Positions 19,297 to 27,426 of a stretch of DNA of 32,534 nucleotides are shown here, one piece after another; within the stretch, counting starts at the first letter, position 1; every line of letters starts with the position of its first letter. The stretch lies in NCBI GenBank assembly GCA_029953675.1, contig JAMWBK010000016.1:1-32534 (forward strand). The letters are read 5' to 3'. Source of the DNA: Rhodosorus marinus (taxonomy: Eukaryota > Rhodophyta > Stylonematophyceae > Stylonematales > Stylonemataceae). Made by a program: the position numbers and the translations under genes. The notes under the pieces are model-generated. The model was not told the DNA's origin and ran no database searches. It was given only the letters and a program-made list of their open reading frames with translations.

Positions 19297-20791
19297 ATGG
19301 CCGACTTGGTAGCGGGTGAGGGCATGGGCCTAGACGAATCTGGATTTGGTGCGGAGTATAGCAGGGGAGAACTGGGACCTGGAGTTGGCAGGGAAGTACC
19401 TGCACAAGTGCGCTGGGGAGGGGATGGGGGCGGAGAGGTTGATAAAGTTGCTGGAGGACGTGGAAAGGGTTTTATCTGGAGAAGAGATGGCCAAGTGGTT
19501 GTCACACGTCAACAACGACGATTGGAGCGTCCTTCAAACTTGTGCGCGATACCAGGAGAAGGGAGAGACGTTGATAAAGTTGCTGGAGTATGGGGGAAAG
19601 TTTTTACGCAAAGAAGAAATGGCCAAGTGGTTGTCACACGTCAACAACATCGATTGGAGCGTCCTTCATTTTTGTGCCTATTACCAAAAGAAGGGAGAGA
19701 CGTTGATAAAGTTGCTGGAGTATGGGGAAAAGTATTTACGCAAAGAAGAAATGGCCAAGTGGTTGTCACACGTCAACAACATCGATTGGAGCGTCCTTCA
19801 TTTTTGTGCCTATTACCAGGAGAAGGGAGAGACGTTGATAAAGTTGCTGGAGTATAGGGGAAAGTATTTACCCCAAGAAGAAATGGCCAAGTGGTTGTCA
19901 CACGTCAACAACGACGATTGAAAGAATCAATGAATGGTTTAATCGGAGGCTGAAAAAAAAAACCCCGAGGGAAAAAAAAGACTAAGCGCGGCGAAGTACT
20001 CGCGCCTCCAACATCAAAGCGGCATTCATGCGCCAAAACGGCGTCCAAAACGACGATTGGAGCGTCCTTCAAACTTGTCCCCGATACCAGGAGAAGGGAG
20101 AGGCGTTGATAAAGTTGCTGGGGTATGGGGGAAAGTTTTTACGCAAAGAAGAAATGGCCAAGTGGTTGTCACACGTCAACAACGACGATTGGAGCGTCCT
20201 TAATCTTTGTGCCTATTACCAAAAGAAGGGAGAGACGTTGATAATGTTGCTGGAGTATGGGGAAAAGTATTTACGCAAAGAAGAAATGGCCAAGTGGTTG
20301 TCACACGTCAACAACGACGATTGGAGCGTCTTCATATTTGTGCGCGATACCAGGAGAAGGGAGAGACGTTGATAGCGTTGCTGAATTATGCGGGAATGTA
20401 TATGTCCAAAGAAGAGATGGCCAAGTGGTTGTCACACGTCAACAACATCGATTGGAGCGTCCTTCATATTTGTGCGCGATACCAGGAGAAGGGAGAGACG
20501 TTGATAAAGTTGCTGGAGTATGGGGGAAAGTATTTACGCGAAGAAGAAATGGCCAAGTGGTTGTCGCACGTCAACAACGCCAGTGACAGCGTCCTTTCTT
20601 TGTGCGCAGAACGTCAGAGGGAGGGGGAGACACTGATCAAGTTGGCGGAGCATGGGAGCAAGTATATGTTGAAAGAAGATATGGGCAAGTGGTTGGGAAC
20701 AGTGGCGGACAGCGACACTAGACTTAAGCTCGAAAATCGGCTAGGAGCCACCTCCGTTGGAGCCGGCGGTGGCTCGAACACACTCCCATAG
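19297..20791 (+). pseudogene. Protein of 44-residue ankyrin-like tandem repeats, interrupted by a retroelement
   Basis: The repeat frame starts before 19362 and runs in exact 132-bp periods. The consensus is DDWSVLH.CA.YQEKGETLI, then KLLEYGGKYLRKEE, then MAKWLSHVNN. D..SVLH.CA and the KLLE.G pair recall ankyrin repeats lengthened by about 11 residues; the family is not certain. About eight units are visible, the last ones diverged (MGKWLGTVADSDTRLKLENR), with a stop at 20789-20791. Breaks: a 128-bp family A insertion at 19921-20048 introduces TGA, and a one-base loss near 20330 (GTCTTC instead of GTCCTTC) shifts the frame. At the 5' end, ATG 19297 could join through a 46-nt GTGAGG...TATAG intron (19316-19361). 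No signal peptide or membrane segment is seen. Confidence 0.65.
19921..20048 (-). mobile_element. 5'-truncated family A insertion with 11-bp target-site duplication
   Basis: The insert carries the ATTC-type tail, the A 3' UTR and about 50 bases of ORF2 end, plus about 13 bases of filler at its 5' end. AACGACGATTG flanks it at 19910-19920 and 20049-20059. Removing insert and one flank restores the 132-bp repeat phase of the host gene. Confidence 0.8.
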
Positions 20792-20794
20792 TCT

Positions 20795-21760
20795 GGCGCC
20801 ATCTTTCTTTTCGGCCTTGATGAAGGGCAACAATCGGCTGCTGCTCAGGGCCTGCCGTAGCATACGTGGAAATATGGAGGGGTTCTGCACCAGACTGCGC
20901 AGGAATCGAACCAGAAGAGGCCTGTTCGATGGAATCACCGCCTGGAGATGCTCCGCGCGAAGACCACTCGGTCCAGGGCCTGTTTTCGGCGGATGTCGGT
21001 TGATCATTCCAAGGAGAGATTCATCGCTCGCATCAGCTGGGTTCCATTGGCGGGGAGGGTGCTCCAGGGCGGTTTCGAGTAGTCGGTGCATCTCTGCCGC
21101 AACATCCGGATGTAAAGCTTCCATTGAGGCATCTGGAAATAGTTCACACAAAGCATTCCATGTCGAGGACGTCTGCGATGCGAGCTCCGTGGCCTCCAAG
21201 CGCTGGGCAGCTGCAGAGAGGCGCCCACACTGAGCCAGTTTCACCACCTGTCGATTCCGCCTGCTTTCTCTTTGGCTATCCGCTCTCCGCTCACGGGGTG
21301 ATGGCTGGGTAGCGGCCGCTAAATTCAGCGCCTGCCATACCACTGAGAATTCTCCCTCTAACAGATGCCCCGTTTGTACTCCGATCGGAAGGGCACAGAT
21401 CCCTAGCGACAGGCCAGGGAGTGCCATTAAGGATAGGCGTAAGAGTGGATCCGGGGTGGTGTCCACTGCGGGGCGGCTCAGAGCACGCTGGAGTAGTAGG
21501 TTCCAATGCTTGACTTGCGCATTATGGACATGCTCTCGAGTGCGTACTGGGCTGTTGGTGACCATCCACCAGTGCCGTCCGGAGTCTGTTGCGGTGTCCA
21601 GGAACGTGTGGAGTTTTGCCTGCCATGCTTCAGGGTCGGTGGTGATCAGCACCCCAGGAGTAGGTCGTTGTCGGTGAGCGCTTGCTCTGCGAGGTGAGCG
21701 AGAGGGGCTCGGTGTGTAGTCGTCGCGCGGGCGTTTAGTACTCGTGGGGCGTCTCGGCAT
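20795..21760 (-). pseudogene. Family C ORF2, N-terminal third
   Basis: MPRRPTSTKRPRDD... starts at the ATG sharing one base with the ORF1 stop. The N terminus is Arg/Ser-rich. A helix-rich segment with ALPGLSLGICALPIG follows, then the RT entry block TGPGPSGLRAEHLQ and SSRLLPFIK, after which C homology is lost. No RT catalytic box remains. There is no frameshift in this part, which suggests a recent insertion followed by loss of the 3' side. Confidence 0.75.
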
Positions 21761-22059
21761 TACTGGGGAGTATTGTATTGGCCGTCCTGGGTGTCCATCT
21801 CCATGCTCTCATCTGCGACTGCCGTAGCGTCCACGCGCGTGCGCTTCTGCTTAGGAGGCTCCTGGATGTTACACTGGAGCTCCGCGTGCGGGTTGTCGTC
21901 AGCTTCTTCCTCCTGTCCATGCTCGAATTCCATCGAGGCTGACTGGTCGATGGCGTTCATAGTGCTCTCGCACGGTGGTGCTGTGTCCAGGTTAATGGGC
22001 AACTCTGCATGGGGATTTTCGTCCTCTCCAGTGGTGGTTTCCCCTTCGTTCGCAGCCAT
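21760..22059 (-). pseudogene. Family C ORF1, C-terminal fragment, stop-start coupled to ORF2
   Basis: An open frame of 99 residues, acidic, with two NPHAEL motifs (EDENPHAEL and EADDNPHAEL) and a basic KQKRTR patch, ending MDTQDGQYNTPQ. Its TAA overlaps the ORF2 ATG as TAATG. The upstream ATG at 22059 is probably internal in the full ORF1, because the 6408-8203 copy is far longer. The telomere motif adjoins within three bases. Confidence 0.75.
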
Positions 22060-22062
22060 GGA

Positions 22063-22080
22063 ACCCCAGACTAACGTAAC
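22063..22080 (-). repeat. Telomere motif between two C copies
   Basis: The minus strand reads GTTACGTTAGTCTGGGGT. Upstream of it (minus sense) is the 3' end of the C copy at 22081-24955; downstream is the truncated C copy. Element and G-rich strand share orientation. Confidence 0.85.
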
Positions 22081-22180
22081 TGTAAACTTTACTCGGCAAC
22101 TGCCTAATGCAGCGCAACACTAATTCTATCCAGATCTAGGGAAAATGTGTGTGTTTAACCCCGACTCCCGGGGTCTCTAG
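22081..22180 (-). other. Family C 3' UTR
   Basis: The stop codon at about 22181 is followed on the minus strand by GACCCCGGGAGTCGGGGTT (a C4/G4 stem-loop) and a conserved end, TGTTGCGCTGCATTAGGCAG...GAGTAAAGTTTAC. The same end recurs at 24966-25000 and, more diverged, at 25160-25200. Confidence 0.7.
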
Positions 22181-24945
22181 CTACGATAAAAAAGAAAAAT
22201 AAGGGATCAGTGGCTGGTCCGACTGATCCACGCGCAAAGCCCCTAACGCGAGCTCTGGGTTCCCTGCCCAGAGTCTTCTGTTTAGTTGAGCCCGCACGTT
22301 GCTCAACTCGTACTGCTTAGTTAGCATGTGCCCACAGCCCTCACGGAGAAAGTCTTGGGTCATCTGCCCTGTTCTGCCGAAGGTTTCTATCGCAATCGGA
22401 ATCAGTTTGTCATCTGGATGCTCTGTCGCCATCGCCTCCTTGTAGTGTGCAAGTTTCCAACGCTCCGCCTGTTTTGCTGCATAACCATTGTTGTCTTTGC
22501 TGTTGGCTAGGTGTCTCGCCTGTAGGGGTGACACCACCGTCACATCGATCGCAAATCGTTGCCAGGTTCGAGGGTGTATAGCTACCAAGTCAGGTCGTAG
22601 ATTCGAGTTCGTGAAGTAGTCTGTAGGTTCTTGCTGAACATCTCTGAGCTGCCATCTGTTGAGCCAACGCGCCAGCTCAGTGCAGAGCTCATCATGTCGC
22701 CGTTGCCAGAGCCCAGTCGAGGTCTGACAATGATGGAATCTTTGTACACCGTTCGTACGGTGTGTACTATTACACGTAGTACACCTCTCCGTCGTCCGCA
22801 GTCCCGGAATCGGGAGACCCAGCAATTGTCGGATATTCAGGTGCATGCCTCTCCCACTCAATTTTCGGGGTCCGAATTGTGGCAAATCTCTTAGCCAGAC
22901 GCCTGAACCTGCTCCTGCAGCGGAACGGATTCGGGCACGATGTTCCGGGTCGAGTAAGGGATCCGTGACCAGTCGGGTGAAAGCAGTAAGGTGTGCCTCT
23001 CTTGAGAGGGTCTGTCGTAAGGAACCTTGCTTCACCGCAGACTGGTCAGGGGGGGGGAATTTGCTGCAGGGGCAGCAGTCAGGTACGTGGGGTTGAGGAG
23101 CTGCCTTATTCGGGGGCTGGTTTCCGGTCTCAGTCTCCCCCTAATGGCTGTAGTTGCCACTAGGATTTGGGAGGGGAGGTCGTCAGTAGAGCGGTGTAGT
23201 GTCCTCGGGGGGTTGAGCAGCTGTGGTGTAGCTTCCTGGGTGCGTTCTAACAATTTTTGTAGGTGGGGCCAATAGCCCTTGTTAGCTGCAAAGGTTTGCA
23301 TCCAACCTGTGTAGAAAGAAATAGGTTGGATGCGCCTTCTAGTGCAGAATCCCAGTCCCCCCCATCGGCAGGGGAGTGCTACCTGCTTCCAAGCCGGGTG
23401 CGTTCCGTCAGGGTCGTCCGCATGGGCTGTTTGTAGACAGCCTAGTAGCCTTTCCAACTGTAGTCGTGTGTTGTAGTCCGCTTCTCGTGCTAAACTTCTG
23501 CCGTAGTGGTAAGCCACTGTCCTTAGGGTGTAGTCAAGTCTCGTTTCCGAGCAGTATCGGAACAGCGCCAGTTGTGTGTTGAGCTCTTCAGGAGGCAGAT
23601 GGGCTATCTCTTTGCCCAGTGTTTCATGCTTGTTTTCTAGTGTTCTCAAAGCTTCTTCCACATATTTTCTCGTCCCAATGGGAATGGAGTGTATGGTTAC
23701 TCCTTCGCGAGAAACATTGAGGTCCGGCATGTATCTGGTAACCAGTCGAGGGGATGCTATGTGGTAGCCGAATAGGGTGCACTTTTGAGGCTGTAGTTCC
23801 GCCCCAATGGTAGGGAGGGCATTTTGACTCCACAGTAGGGCATCTTTCAGGGACTCCAGGGGGCCCACGAGCGTGATATCGTCATGGATGGCGACAGTAG
23901 TCAGCTCAGGGTATTTCTGCCGCAGTGCTTCGAGAAAAGGCGCCAGTGAGAGGGCGTGTAAGGCAGGTCCCAAAGGATCTCCTTGTTGTACTCCCGTCTG
24001 CGCTTGTATGGGGTTACGCGGGGGCTTTGTCTTCCCCTGGTGTTCGTGCTTCGGCACTAGCACATCGCTTGGTACCCCTGATCATTGAGTGCTTTGGGTT
24101 CATGGACTCTGTTGGTTCTCGCTGGCTTCGGGAGTTGTTCCGCGAACGCCCTGACCGTCTTCAATCGTTGTTTACCCGCTTAAGTTTCCTGCTGTGGCGC
24201 ATGAATGCCGCTTTGATGTTGGAGGCGCGAGTACTTCGCCGCGCTTAGTCTTTTTTTCCCCTCGGGGTTTTTTTTTTTTTTCAGCCTCCGATTAAACCAT
24301 TCATTCATTCATTGTAGGTGTAGTCGATCTGGATGCAGTGTTCCGTCTGTAGCTTTGGGGCGCCAGCCAAGGAGCGTAGGTGAGTCCTCGCAGTTGCTTC
24401 CATATCCCAGGCGGTAGATGGCTGCCAGCTCTGGGTAATGGCGGTCGACTAGTTGTTTGGCAATACTCCGATCAATTCGGTTGAACGCATTCGCCAGGTC
24501 GAGTCGTAGAACTGCCGATTGTGGTTCACAGTAGAGATGGGCCTGTATTGCGTGCAGGGACCGTTCGCAACCTCCACTGACGGCAAGGCCTAGTTGCAGG
24601 GGGACGAGGAGCTCCCGAAGTCGTGTGGTCACGTGACCTAGTACCCACTGTGTCGCTAGCTTTCGTAGGACCTCAGGAACGCCAATAGGTCTGACAGCAG
24701 GGTGCGCAGGTGGGGGCCCAGTAGTAGGGGACTTGACAAACGGCAGGAGCCTGCTGCTGCGGAGAGCCCTGGTCAGGACTGCCGGGAGCCGCTCCGGAGC
24801 CGTGGCCAACTGTCTCAGGAACCGTACCAGGTGCGGGTGTGCCTCACGCGTTAGCATCTGTAAGTGCTCTGCGCGGAGCCCGCTGGGCCCGGGACATTTG
24901 TCTTTCGGCAGCAGGGTCAGTTTGGCGAGTAGACTCTCATCCGAG
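22181..24945 (-). pseudogene. Family C ORF2: RT, zinc finger and restriction-like endonuclease, split by an insertion
   Basis: Before the insertion: CPGPSGLRAEHLQ, LRSSRLLPFVK, AVRPIGVPEVLRKLA, and RT motif A LRLDLANAFNRID. After it: QAQTGVQQGDPLGP (motif B) and catalytic AIHDDITLVG (about 23875). The frame changes at a run of nine C (23049-23057 on +, as G). It then gives SGRGMHLNIRQLLGLPIPGL, zinc finger CTTC...HHC, endonuclease LRPDLVAIHP...FAIDVTVVSPLQ (the RPD and D pair of the PD-D/ExK fold), and the end ALGALRVD...PYFSFLS. Joining across the 24009-24309 insert keeps the frame (LHLQ-AQTG), so the element was coding when hit. IHDD replaces the usual F/YADD box. Confidence 0.85.
24009..24309 (+). 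mobile_element. 5'-truncated family A insertion inside the C reverse transcriptase
   Basis: From TACGCGGGGG the insert matches A (2498-2760), covering the last ~75 codons, the 3' UTR and (ATTC)4. The flanks share TTGTA (24004-24008 and 24308-24312), a 5-bp candidate duplication. The first bases, TGGGGT, are not in A; with the next bases they read GGGGTTACG, a telomere-like filler. Confidence 0.85.
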
Positions 24946-24960
24946 GCTTGTCCGGTAACC

Positions 24961-25140
24961 GTAAGCTTTACTGGGCAGCTGCCTACTGCAGCGCAACACT
25001 ACGTCTAATCCTATCTAGGGAAAAACTTACTGGAACCCCGCTACCGGGGTCTCATGCTACGTTCAAAAGAAAAAACAGGTACCAGCGGATTCTCCAGCTG
25101 GTCCACGCGCAAAGCGCCTAATGCTATCTCTGCTATCTTA
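24961..25140 (-). pseudogene. Family C 3'-end fragment
   Basis: Directly after a telomere motif the minus strand encodes EIALGALRVDQLENPLVP and stops at about 25050. The C4/G4 stem (GACCCCGGTAGCGGGGTT) and the C 3' end (AGTAAAGCTTAC) follow. The copy is 5'-truncated to about 60 bases of ORF2. It joins the next C copy through GGTTAC. Confidence 0.7.
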
Positions 25141-25158
25141 ACCCCAGACTAACGTAAC
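25141..25158 (-). repeat. Telomere motif between C fragments
   Basis: The minus strand reads GGTTACGTTAGTCTGGGGT. It separates the 3' terminus AGTAAAGTGTACGC of the fragment at 25160-26024 from the next C fragment. Confidence 0.85.
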
Positions 25159-25159
25159 C

Positions 25160-26024
25160 GCGTACACTTTACTGAAGAACTCCCTATTGGAGCCCATTAA
25201 GAAGCAATAAGGATCCTATTGGTCAGGAAAGAAACCCCTAATGGGTTGTGTGGCTACGTTCTAGGATAGGGACGATGTCATAGTCTGCTTCGTCGACACG
25301 ACGAGCCTGGGTGGCAAGGATAGCGTTTCCTTTCCACAAAGTGCGGTTCAAGATCGCCCGAGCCTCACTTACTTGCGTTGCCCGCTGATCCAGGTGTATA
25401 GTCGCTTCCTTGAGGAACTCACTCGCTTGTTGTCCCATCTGCCCAAATGTTTCCAGGCAGAAGGGGACGAAGATGTCGTCGTTATGTTCTCCGATACTGT
25501 CACGGTATTTGGACTCTTTAAACTTTTCCGCTTTCCGTGCCGCATACCCGGTCTCCCAAGACGCTTTGTGTAGGTGTGTTCTTTGCAAAGGCGAGGTCAC
25601 CTTCACATCGATCACGTAGTGCTTGCCTGTTCGTGGGTGTCGGGGCTAGAATGTCAGGCCGAAGCCGACTGCCTTGGTAGTGTCCGGTCGGTTCTATTGT
25701 CACTTCTAGTCGCCATTGTCTCAGCACTGTCGCCAGGGCGTCCCTGACCATGTTATGCCGAATTGTCCAGCTCCCGGTAGAGCTGGTGCAGTGGTGAAGG
25801 CGTTGAATGCCTGCAGCGTCGTGTGGTTGGGAACATATCGTACACGTACTAAGTATTCGTACACCCGGCAGGGGCAATCCCAACAGTTGTCGAAGGCTCA
25901 GGTTCAGTTCTCCGCTACTTAGGCCGCGTCCGTGTTTCCTTGGCAAGTCTCGCAGCCAAGTACCGCCTCCTGATCCCTTACAGGAGCGTATTCGCGCACG
26001 TGCCGTCTCGCTGATCTCCGCGTA
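25160..26024 (-). pseudogene. Family C-like ORF2, C-terminal half (zinc finger and endonuclease)
   Basis: Begins at a telomere motif (GGGGTTACG then CGGAG). It encodes TWLRDLP, LNLSLRQLLGLPLPGVR, zinc finger CTIC...HHC, LRPDILAPTP, then after a one-base frame change YVIDVKVTSPLQ, and ends ILATQARRVDEADYDIVPIL at a stop near 25238. It is clearly different in sequence from the C copy at 22181, so a second C subfamily is present. A hairpin AACCCATTAGGGGTT follows the coding end. The 3' terminus keeps AGTAAAGT. Confidence 0.8.
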
Positions 26025-26045
26025 ACCCCAGACTAACGTAACCCC
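26025..26045 (-). repeat. Telomere motif at the 5' edge of a C fragment
   Basis: The minus strand reads GGGGTTACGTTAGTCTGGGGT. One side is the truncated C copy; the other is exactly the left edge of the duplicated segment 26045-27065. Confidence 0.85.
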
Positions 26046-26181
26046 GAAATAATTATCGTAATACGGAGCTCCAATTCGTAGCTCTCCCCAATGATGACGT
26101 GCGCAGAAATTTTGCCTTGCTGATAAAGACCAAATCTTCGAGTCCGGCGGCCTCTGCAAGAGGAATAACCCAAGAAAAATC

Positions 26182-26394
26182 ATGGGTTTGGAGTGGTTGC
26201 GGAGATGCTTTGCTGAGCATCCTACTGAATACTTGGCGCTCTTGAGGCGTTTAAGTGTCTCCCTTTGGCGATATTCCAGCCACATGCTTTCCGAGGCGCG
26301 TCATCTGCCCCTGGGGCTGCATGCTTCCCACCCTAGTTCTTAGTTCATCTTCACGCCGTGCGTAGCGCTTCAGGCTATGCTAGTAAAGTCCACC
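26182..26394 (+). pseudogene. Family B fragment: ORF2 C terminus and 3' UTR
   Basis: The frame reads MGLEWLRRCFAEHPTEYLAL and then LRRLSVSLWRYSS, to a TAG at 26341-26343. The B 3' UTR with stem GCGTAGC...GCTATGC and end AGTAAAGTCCA follows. The upstream 130 bases have no B homology. The same fragment lies at 30470-30682. Confidence 0.75.
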
Positions 26395-26538
26395 TAAATT
26401 GGCAACTGTTTTCAAAACACAAAGGACGACAGTAAAGCTCAAAATTAATCCTCACATCGAGCAGTTCGCTGCTACCACCAGCCAATATGGTGCTGAGGAT
26501 CACGCGGCCAACGTCGAACGGAATTTGCCCCATAAAAC

Positions 26539-26600
26539 TCTTAGTCTTTTTTTCCCCTCGGGGTTTTTTTTTCAGCCTCCGATTAAACCATTCATTCATT
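26539..26600 (+). mobile_element. 62-bp family A insertion with 8-bp target-site duplication
   Basis: Only the A 3' UTR and ATTC tail are present, starting about at the A stop codon. CATAAAAC flanks it at 26531-26538 and 26601-26608. The paralogous segment (around 30823-30835) has the empty site GCCCCATAAAACCCTGC, so the insertion is proven by comparison inside the window. Confidence 0.95.
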
Positions 26601-26608
26601 CATAAAAC

Positions 26609-27027
26609 CCTGCAGTAAGTTGGAATCAATAAAATCTTCCGGAATATTTTCGTCCCAATGCATACGACAAGAGTAAGCAAGTCTCTCTCCGAATCGATTG
26701 ACCATCGTTGTTTCTTCTCTTTTACAAACTCAGGTAGTAGTGAAGTTCAATTTCATGCGAGTGCAAAGTTTCTAAATATAGGTTGCAGGAGAACCAATAA
26801 TATCCTCCGTTTTCTTGTGGCCGCGGGCCAAGTTCAATGGATTTTTGAAGTTTTCTGGTCGGTCCCTTGATATGGTGGCCAGCACTTCCGGACGTGAACG
26901 AGCAACGGGTGGTCAGCCAGGAGAGTGGCCCTTAACGATTAGGCATTGCGGTGAGGGAACCAAGGCAACGGAAGAAGCATAGTTGCCTGGGCGTATCATA
27001 GACGCCTGGGGTTGTGCACGGTGAGTG
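26609..27027. other. Unrecognised part of the duplicated segment
   Basis: No convincing protein or RNA gene is seen. It is conserved at high identity in copy 2 (30837-31250), which reflects recent duplication rather than coding constraint. Confidence 0.4.
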
Positions 27028-27300
27028 ACTGACCTAGTAGTCAGCTGCGACGATAGCCGCCGCACTTCTTCCGGTATTCGGAGATCCGGCCTGACATTGT
27101 GGGACGGCATCCAACGAGTGGGCATGTTTACCTGTTGGAAGTGATGGTAACGACACCACTGCAACTTCATCTGTTGCAGGAGAGCAGCTGGAAGAGTGGG
27201 TATGTGGCGAAGAAAGCGGAATATAGCAAGGTGGCACACTACGCGGAAGCGATACGGAATGAAAGCGGAGAACTCAAGCTGGACTATATTACATGATAGA
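27028..27300 (+). pseudogene. Chimeric endonuclease fragment: A-like start, C-like remainder
   Basis: Up to 27065 the frame reads DLVVSCDDSRR, the first half of an A-type endonuclease core. From 27066 it switches to C-type sequence: IRPDIVGRHPTSGHVYLLEV then MVTTPLQ, ending after HYAEAIRNE near 27296. C copies have IDVTV or IDVKV where this has LEVMV, so the second acidic residue is Glu. It is truncated before the ORF2 end and followed by a telomere motif on the other strand. Confidence 0.65.
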
Positions 27301-27308
27301 TATTCGGG

Positions 27309-27329
27309 AACCCCAGACTAACGTAACCC
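27309..27329 (-). repeat. Telomere motif beside the multi-exon gene
   Basis: The minus strand reads GGGTTACGTTAGTCTGGGGTT, about 100 bp past the stop codon of the gene at 27427. Its G-rich strand points left, opposite to the terminal array. Confidence 0.85.
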
Positions 27330-27426
27330 GTAACGTAGAACGTGCGACATAAGTCCTGCGCAAAGGAGATGTCGCAATCCCTCCTGTCTAGCCTTGAACT
27401 CTTTCATATTCAGACACGGATTCTTC

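Larger units (their letters stand above)
20795..22060 (-). mobile_element. Family C copy, 5'-truncated in ORF1 and cut off in ORF2
   Basis: It starts right after a telomere motif, keeps the last ~100 codons of ORF1 and ~320 codons of ORF2, and stops where the repeat-protein gene ends (boundary about 20740-20815). Both ORFs are open. Confidence 0.75.
22081..24955 (-). mobile_element. Family C copy with full RT-endonuclease, 5'-truncated, interrupted by A
   Basis: It is truncated at ...GQASDESLLAKL just upstream of the RT and joined through GGTTAC to the 3' end of another C copy. It continues to a complete 3' end (stem CCCC...GGGG near 22150-22175, terminus AGTAAAGTTTAC). A 5'-truncated A element sits at 24009-24309. 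Confidence 0.8.
26045..27065 (+). repeat. Duplicated mosaic segment, copy 1
   Basis: Matches 30333-31288 closely, with a few substitutions, one 5-bp difference (CACGCG versus CACGCGACGCG) and a 70-bp excess here caused by an A insertion plus duplication. It contains a B 3' fragment, an unrecognised stretch (26395-27020) and the start of an A-like endonuclease fragment. Copy 1 ends where a C-like fragment begins. Confidence 0.9.

Noticed and set aside
19297-19857. 186-residue ORF in a second frame over the 132-bp repeats
   Set aside because: Any frame stays open in a near-identical repeat with length divisible by three. The chosen frame has the longer conserved helix-like unit and tolerates diverged end units.
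19362-20791. Standard ankyrin or TPR protein
   Set aside because: The 44-residue period fits neither the 33-residue ankyrin nor the 34-residue TPR unit. Only a loose ankyrin-like resemblance is claimed.
26045-27065. Conserved host gene in the duplicated segment
   Set aside because: No frame is open and conserved beyond the B fragment; identity between copies is uniform, as expected of a recent duplication.
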